This document shows positions 1 to 3,847 of a DNA stretch of 6,649 nucleotides, piece by piece; the first letter of the stretch is position 1; each line of letters opens with the position of its first letter. A model generated the notes under the pieces. The model had not been told where the DNA came from, did no database searches, and saw only the letters and a program-made list of their open reading frames with translations. The DNA is taken from the NCBI GenBank assembly GCA_013314795.1, contig JABUEZ010000117.1, forward strand, positions 1 to 6,649, written 5' to 3'. Origin of the DNA: Candidatus Profundicultor aquiphilus. GTDB lineage: Bacteria; Atribacterota; Atribacteria; Atribacterales; Caldatribacteriaceae. A program made the translations under genes and the position numbers.

Positions 1-1
1 T

Positions 2-523
2 AAACCCTCGCCGGGTGGTAATGACAATGGGAGTGGTGTAGCTGCAGTTCTGGAACTTGCTCGAGTGCTCAGGGACAGAAAAGTTCCCTTCTGGGTGGTT
101 TTCACTGGGGCCGAAGAATCAGGCACCTGGGGTGCGCTGCGTTTTCTCAAGAAATATGGTTCAATTTTGAAAGGAAAACCAGTGCTGAACATCGATAATG
201 TTGGCATTGGTGCATTAACTGTGGCAACAAAGGAAGGGATGTGGAAAGTGTACGATGCGACGCCAAATCTGGTGGAAAATTTTCGCGCTTTACGAGAACC
301 TGCACTCTTTTTTCGGCCGTACCTGGGACTTTCCACCGATGCCACACCACTTTTAGCTCGGGGGTTTGAAGCACTGACTATTATCGCGCTGGGTGAGAAC
401 GGTCTCCCTGTCAACTGGCACTGGCATACGGATACCGTTGACGCTGTGGAAGAGAAAAATCTGGTAAAGGTGGTACAGATTGTGACGCGCTGGGTGGAAG
501 GGCGATATGGCCATACTTCATAG
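2..523 (+). CDS. M28-family zinc metallopeptidase, C-terminal part (5' end outside window)
   Basis: The frame is open from the first bases, giving 173 visible residues that end at TAG 521-523. M28 enzymes are two-zinc exopeptidases that usually remove N-terminal amino acids. The ligand motifs appear in the family's order. PGGNDNGSG has its bridging Asp at 23-25. FTGAEESG has the catalytic and metal-binding Glu pair at 113-118. NIDNVG has an Asp at 194-196, and WHTDTVD has the last His ligand at 425-427. The earlier HxD zinc motif and any signal peptide or start codon must lie upstream, so location in the cell cannot be judged. A GTG at 65 could be mistaken for a start, but it lies downstream of the essential DNGSG motif, so it is internal. 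The 3' end overlaps the next gene by 17 bases. Substrate (aminopeptidase, carboxypeptidase or other amide hydrolase) is not determinable from this fragment. Confidence 0.9.
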   Translation, partial: KPSPGGNDNGSGVAAVLELARVLRDRKVPFWVVFTGAEESGTWGALRFLKKYGSILKGKPVLNIDNVGIGALTVATKEGMWKVYDATPNLVENFRALREPALFFRPYLGLSTDATPLLARGFEALTIIALGENGLPVNWHWHTDTVDAVEEKNLVKVVQIVTRWVEGRYGHTS

Positions 524-1367
524 TGTGGAGTTGGTGCTGGCTATCCAGCGGATTTCCAACCCTTTCCTGGATATCCTTTTTCGGGGGGCATCATTTCTGG
601 GGAGCGAATTTTTCTATTTCGCGGTGCTGGTCTTTCTTTACTGGGGAAAGCATCGGCGTTTGGCCTTTTATTTAGCGTTTTTGGTGCTACTTTCGCTGTA
701 CTTGAATTTTCTCCTGAAAGACTTTTTCCGGATTCCTCGGCCTCAGGGAGAAGGATTGCGTATCCTGGAGCAGCCAGAGGATTTCTCTTTTCCCAGCGGT
801 CATGCTCAGTCAGTGACCACATTCTGGTTTTTTCTGGCCTTTATGATGTGCAAACCCTGGCTGTATTTCCTGGCAGGGTCTCTTACGATGCTTGTTTCTC
901 TCTCCCGACTCTATCTTGGAGTTCATTTTCTTCAGGACGTCCTGGTGGGAAATTTTTTGGGGATTGCTCTGGCTTTTCTCGGGTTCCGTTGTCTACGGCT
1001 CTTCTCCCGATGGAAGTTTTCTTCTCTGCATACATTACCTGTGCTGTTTTTGGTTAGCCTCCTTCTTTTCTTTTGCGCTCCTTCTCCTTTGGGGGTGAAG
1101 GTGGCGGGATCACTGAGTGGCGTTCTTTTTGGCTACTGGTTTACCGGTTTTGTAGGGATTCCGGAGAGCTCTTTTTCAAAAAGAGACTGGTTGGTGGGGG
1201 TTTTGTTCCTTCTCCTTATCTATTTGGGAGGGAAAATTCTTCCCTTTTCGGGCCATTGGTGGCTTTTTGGACGTTACTTTGTCCTCAATTTCTTTGCCAC
1301 TTTTGGTTTTCCTTTTCTGGTTACCAGGTGGTCACCGTCGAAGAAGTGCACACTGTATCGGTCATAA
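507..1367 (+). CDS. PAP2-family membrane phosphatase
   Basis: This is a 286-residue integral membrane protein with a complete type-2 phosphatidic acid phosphatase signature. Motif 1 is K71-x6-R78-P79, motif 2 is P96-S97-G98-H99, and motif 3 is S133-R134-x5-H140-x3-D144. In this family H140 is the phospho-accepting His, H99 the acid/base, and D144 its partner. Hydrophobic stretches lie near residues 35-70, 104-132, 145-166, 175-191, 196-218, 228-245 and 251-272, so the PAP2 core is followed by about four extra C-terminal membrane segments. Known members dephosphorylate lipid phosphates such as undecaprenyl diphosphate, phosphatidylglycerophosphate or phosphatidate; which one applies here cannot be told. 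The start is ATG 507, preceded by GGAAGGG at 496-502. It lies inside the upstream peptidase gene, which suggests translational coupling. Active-site motifs are intact and nothing indicates truncation. Confidence 0.93.
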   Translation: MAILHSVELVLAIQRISNPFLDILFRGASFLGSEFFYFAVLVFLYWGKHRRLAFYLAFLVLLSLYLNFLLKDFFRIPRPQGEGLRILEQPEDFSFPSGHAQSVTTFWFFLAFMMCKPWLYFLAGSLTMLVSLSRLYLGVHFLQDVLVGNFLGIALAFLGFRCLRLFSRWKFSSLHTLPVLFLVSLLLFFCAPSPLGVKVAGSLSGVLFGYWFTGFVGIPESSFSKRDWLVGVLFLLLIYLGGKILPFSGHWWLFGRYFVLNFFATFGFPFLVTRWSPSKKCTLYRS

Positions 1368-1464
1368 ATTTCACTTTGAGGAATGTGACTTTTTAGACCT
1401 GTCCTCGACTTAAGAAGGTTCTTTCGGATTCTCACAGGGATTTGATATCATTTATAGGAGTTGT

Positions 1465-1479
1465 TGGAAAATCTTTCCA
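1465..1479 (+). promoter_or_regulatory. Small inverted repeat, possible operator or leader hairpin
   Basis: TGGAAA (1465-1470) and TTTCCA (1474-1479) are perfect 6-base inverted repeats around the 3-base centre ATC. They sit 52 bases upstream of the PHP gene start, just before the TATAAA word at 1494-1499. The arrangement could be a protein-binding palindrome or a weak RNA hairpin. A repeat this short arises by chance often enough that its function is only a suggestion. Confidence 0.25.
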
Positions 1480-1516
1480 GGACCTTTTGGGAATATAAAG
1501 ATTTCTAATTTTAGTT

Positions 1517-1522
1517 AGGAGG
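1517..1522 (+). promoter_or_regulatory. Ribosome binding site of the PHP-like gene
   Basis: AGGAGG is a full consensus Shine-Dalgarno sequence lying 8 bases before ATG 1531. It favours that start over the in-frame ATG at 1540. Confidence 0.85.
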
Positions 1523-1530
1523 CCAAAGAC

Positions 1531-2871
1531 ATGGACGAAATGAGCCTGGAACAGCAGTTAGACTCATTCTCCCTGGAGGAACGGAAATCGGCCTTTCTTG
1601 CGCTCGTTGAAAAGGCGAAACAGGGTGAAGTTGTTTTCCCGGAACCGTTGCCACTCGTGAATCTTCATTTTCATACCTTTTTTTCTTTCAATGCCTGTGG
1701 TTATTCACCCCTTCGTATTCTCTGGCTGGCAAAAAAACGGGGTTTGCGAATGGCCGGGAGCGTCGACTTTGACGTTCTGCATGCGCTTCCTGAGTTTTTG
1801 TGGGGTGGCCTTACGATTCACCTTGCGGTGAGTTCGGGTTTGGAGACCAGAATTTTTCTTCCTGAGTTTCGAGATAAGGAATTAAGTTCTCCCAATGAAC
1901 CGGGAGTTGCCTACTATATGGGGAATGGTTTCACTCGTTTGCCTGAGAGAAATTCTCGGGCTGAGGCGATTCTTGCCAAGCTCTATCAGATTGCCCAGGC
2001 GCGGAATCGCAAGGTGCTGGAGAAGATTAATGCCTATCTTGCTCCGGTAGAGGTTGACTATGAACGGGAGGTTCTTCCGCTCACCCCTTCCCAGAATCCC
2101 ACCGAACGCCATCTGGTGGTAGCGCTCGCAACGAAGGCCGAGAAACTCATTCCCGACCTTGAGGAGCGGGTGCGATTCTGGAGCGAGAAACTGGAAGAGC
2201 GACCGGAGAAGGTGAAGACACTTTTTTCGGATCGAGCTTCTTTCTATGACCTGATACGGATGAAACTGATGAAGTTCGGTGGGGTAGGATATGTCAAGCA
2301 GGATGCCGGAGATTTTCCCACTTTACAGGAAGTGAACGAAATGATTTGGGAACTCCACGCCATTCCCTCGTTTTCCTGGTTGTATGGCTTAAGCAGTGGT
2401 GAACAGGATACCGCTCGGCTCTTTGATTTCTGTCTCGATGAGGGCGTGGAAACCATCTTTTTTGTGCCGGACCGCAACTGGAATGTGCCAAAGGAAGAGG
2501 AACGGCGGGTCAAGGTGGAAAAGATGTACAGAATGGTTGAAGAAGCGAAGAAGCGACATATGCCCATTTTTGTGGGTACAGAACTCAACCGCTACGGTCA
2601 AAAGTTTGTGGACGATTTCGATTCACCCTATCTTGCGCCCCTTGCTCCGTACTTTTTGTGGAGTGCTTCGCTACTCTGGGGTCATGTGGTCATGGAGCTC
2701 CAAAGTCAGAGGGGGTATTCGAGTTCCTGGGCCAGGAAACACCTTCCGGACCGCCGGGTTCGCAATGAATTTTTTGCCCGTCTGGGAGAAAAAACGCCCC
2801 CGGTAAAAGAAATCATCGATGCGATCAGCCAGAAGTCAACAGAAGCATTAGTGGCAGAATTTGGTGGGTAA
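1531..2871 (+). CDS. PHP-domain-like putative metal-dependent hydrolase
   Basis: This 446-residue protein has no signal peptide or membrane segment, so it is probably cytoplasmic. After a charged helical N-terminus, residues 43-58 (VNLHFHTFFSFNACGY) match the first PHP metal motif, with H46 and H48. The usual second motif (D-H-D/N type) is replaced by V78-D79-F80-D81, followed by G103-L104-E105-T106-R107 at the place of the conserved PHP Glu. Further conserved-looking blocks are IPSFSWLYG (278-286), SGEQD (289-293) and GTELNRYGQ (349-357) followed by VDDF. The central region, about 130-260, is helical and charged. PHP enzymes include histidinol-phosphate phosphatase, DNA polymerase exonuclease domains and nucleotide phosphoesterases. 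This protein belongs to an uncharacterised PHP-like group, so no substrate is assigned. The gene ends 2 bases before the PfkB kinase start, implying one transcript and perhaps a related substrate. The PHP-fold call is firm; catalytic activity is an inference. Confidence 0.8.
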   Translation: MDEMSLEQQLDSFSLEERKSAFLALVEKAKQGEVVFPEPLPLVNLHFHTFFSFNACGYSPLRILWLAKKRGLRMAGSVDFDVLHALPEFLWGGLTIHLAVSSGLETRIFLPEFRDKELSSPNEPGVAYYMGNGFTRLPERNSRAEAILAKLYQIAQARNRKVLEKINAYLAPVEVDYEREVLPLTPSQNPTERHLVVALATKAEKLIPDLEERVRFWSEKLEERPEKVKTLFSDRASFYDLIRMKLMKFGGVGYVKQDAGDFPTLQEVNEMIWELHAIPSFSWLYGLSSGEQDTARLFDFCLDEGVETIFFVPDRNWNVPKEEERRVKVEKMYRMVEEAKKRHMPIFVGTELNRYGQKFVDDFDSPYLAPLAPYFLWSASLLWGHVVMELQSQRGYSSSWARKHLPDRRVRNEFFARLGEKTPPVKEIIDAISQKSTEALVAEFGG

Positions 2872-2873
2872 CA

Positions 2874-3821
2874 ATGATCCTTGTGGTAACGCCAAACCCA
2901 TGCCTTGACCGAACTCTTTTTGTAAAAGAACACAGAGGTGGTGGAAGAATAGAGGTGGAAAAGGTCCAGGAAGTCGCCGGCGGCAAGGGGTCGAATGTCT
3001 GTCGGGTGCTTCGGGAGTTAGGAAATAAGGCGGTTCACCTCCTTTTCCTGGGAGGGTATGTGGGAGAACGAGTTTTCGCCCTTCTTGAACAAGATGGGAT
3101 CGAAAGTGTACCGGTGTGGACAGAGGCGCCGACGAGAGTGGTGACCACGGTGGTGGACCGGGAATGGCGTCAGGTGGTGTACTTTGAACCGCCACCGGTG
3201 ATCCAGGAAAGCGAAGAAGCAATGTTTCTTGCTCAATTTCAGGAACTTGGCGCAAAGGCGACCATGGTTCTTCTCTGTGGGAGTATTCCACCTTCGCTGC
3301 CTTATTTCTATGAAAAGGTTCTCACGCAGAGTCAGGATAAATTGGTTATCATCGATGGAAGGGGGCCATTTTTGCGAACGCTTTCTCGCTATCCTTTTGG
3401 GTTGAAGATGAACCGAGAAGAAGCAGAACTTACCTGGGGAAAGCCGTTACAAAGCGAGAATGACTGGCAGCAATTTTTTCACTTCTTTTTTGACCGTGGT
3501 GTGGAAGTTTTTATCCTTACTCTGGGTCGGAAAGGTGCCCTTCTTGGGACTCCCGAAAGCTTCTATGGGGTCGTTGCACCACAGGTAGAAGTCGTAAATC
3601 CGGTTGGGTCAGGTGATGCGTTTCTGGCTGCTTTTACGCACGTCTTTTATAACACGTCATCTCTTGAAAATGCCCTGCGATGGGCGGTTGCAGCCGGTAC
3701 CTGCAATGCCATGGTCTGGGAAGCGGGAAGGATAGAGAAAACCCAGGTTGAAATACTTCAGAACGTGGTGGACCTGCGAAAAGGGAGATCCTGGAAAGAA
3801 TTTAAAGAGTTATTGGAATAA
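2874..3821 (+). CDS. PfkB-family sugar kinase, 1-phosphofructokinase/tagatose-6-phosphate kinase-like
   Basis: This 315-residue protein has the usual length for the FruK/LacC branch of the ribokinase fold. The N-terminus TPNPCLDRT (6-14) matches the substrate-binding TxNPxxD start of hexose-phosphate kinases. The glycine-rich PfkB signature 1 is AGGKGSNV (35-42), and CGSIPPSLP follows mid-protein. ILTLGRKGALL precedes signature 2, NPVGSGDAF, with the catalytic base D248 in the GSGD anion hole (245-248). Such enzymes use ATP to phosphorylate fructose-1-phosphate or tagatose-6-phosphate, feeding glycolysis as the bisphosphate. The exact sugar cannot be read from sequence alone, so no symbol is given. 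No phosphotransferase-system genes or aldolase lie nearby, unlike classic fru or lac operons. GGTGGG at 2863-2868 serves as the ribosome binding site and lies inside the end of the PHP gene, suggesting coupled translation. The Ala-to-Ser change in GAGD is conservative and should preserve activity. Confidence 0.85.
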   Translation: MILVVTPNPCLDRTLFVKEHRGGGRIEVEKVQEVAGGKGSNVCRVLRELGNKAVHLLFLGGYVGERVFALLEQDGIESVPVWTEAPTRVVTTVVDREWRQVVYFEPPPVIQESEEAMFLAQFQELGAKATMVLLCGSIPPSLPYFYEKVLTQSQDKLVIIDGRGPFLRTLSRYPFGLKMNREEAELTWGKPLQSENDWQQFFHFFFDRGVEVFILTLGRKGALLGTPESFYGVVAPQVEVVNPVGSGDAFLAAFTHVFYNTSSLENALRWAVAAGTCNAMVWEAGRIEKTQVEILQNVVDLRKGRSWKEFKELLE

Positions 3822-3835
3822 TGGTTACCCTGACG

Positions 3836-3843
3836 AAGGAGGG
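3836..3843 (+). promoter_or_regulatory. Ribosome binding site deciding the sensor-gene start
   Basis: AAGGAGGG lies 4 bases before ATG 3848. An in-frame ATG also occurs at 3821, sharing its A with the kinase stop codon TAA and adding nine residues. It has only a weak purine stretch upstream, so 3848 is preferred, but coupled initiation at 3821 is possible. Confidence 0.7.
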
Positions 3844-3847
3844 AAAC

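Larger units (their letters stand above)
1368..1530 (+). promoter_or_regulatory. Intergenic region, probable promoter/leader of the PHP-pfkB-sensor operon
   Basis: This 163-base gap is the only substantial non-coding stretch in the window and holds no credible ORF. It contains several A/T-rich -10-like words: TATCAT at 1446-1451, TATAGG at 1453-1458 and TATAAA at 1494-1499. None has a convincing -35 element 16-18 bases upstream; the best is TTCGGA at 1423-1428, 17 bases before TATCAT. Short inverted repeats are present: TGATATCA at 1443-1450, CCTGT/ACAGG at 1398-1402 and 1434-1438, and the hairpin listed separately. I see no GC-rich stem followed by a T-run, so no intrinsic terminator for the upstream pair is evident. 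That this region drives the downstream genes is inferred from gene spacing; the exact promoter is unresolved. Confidence 0.4.

Noticed and set aside
1073..1396. A 107-codon + strand frame overlapping the end of the PAP2 gene.
   Set aside because: Its hydrophobic and aromatic content simply reflects the membrane-protein codons read in another frame. It ends in the intergenic region without a domain.
1411..1425. AAGAA/TTCTT inverted repeat as a terminator for the PAP2 gene.
   Set aside because: The stem is short and A/T-rich, the loop is too small for full pairing, and no T-run follows.
2396..2806. A 136-codon + strand frame inside the PHP-like gene.
   Set aside because: It is fully contained in a gene with clear motifs, has no ribosome binding site of note and shows no recognisable domain.
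2848..3291. A 147-codon open frame on the minus strand.
   Set aside because: It lies antisense to the well-supported PfkB kinase gene and the end of the PHP gene, is Pro/Ser/Arg-rich and resembles no family. It is a shadow of the coding strand.
2874..3821. Assigning the kinase as fruK of a fructose phosphotransferase operon.
   Set aside because: No PTS component or fru regulator lies nearby, and the family signatures do not separate fructose-1-phosphate from tagatose-6-phosphate kinases.
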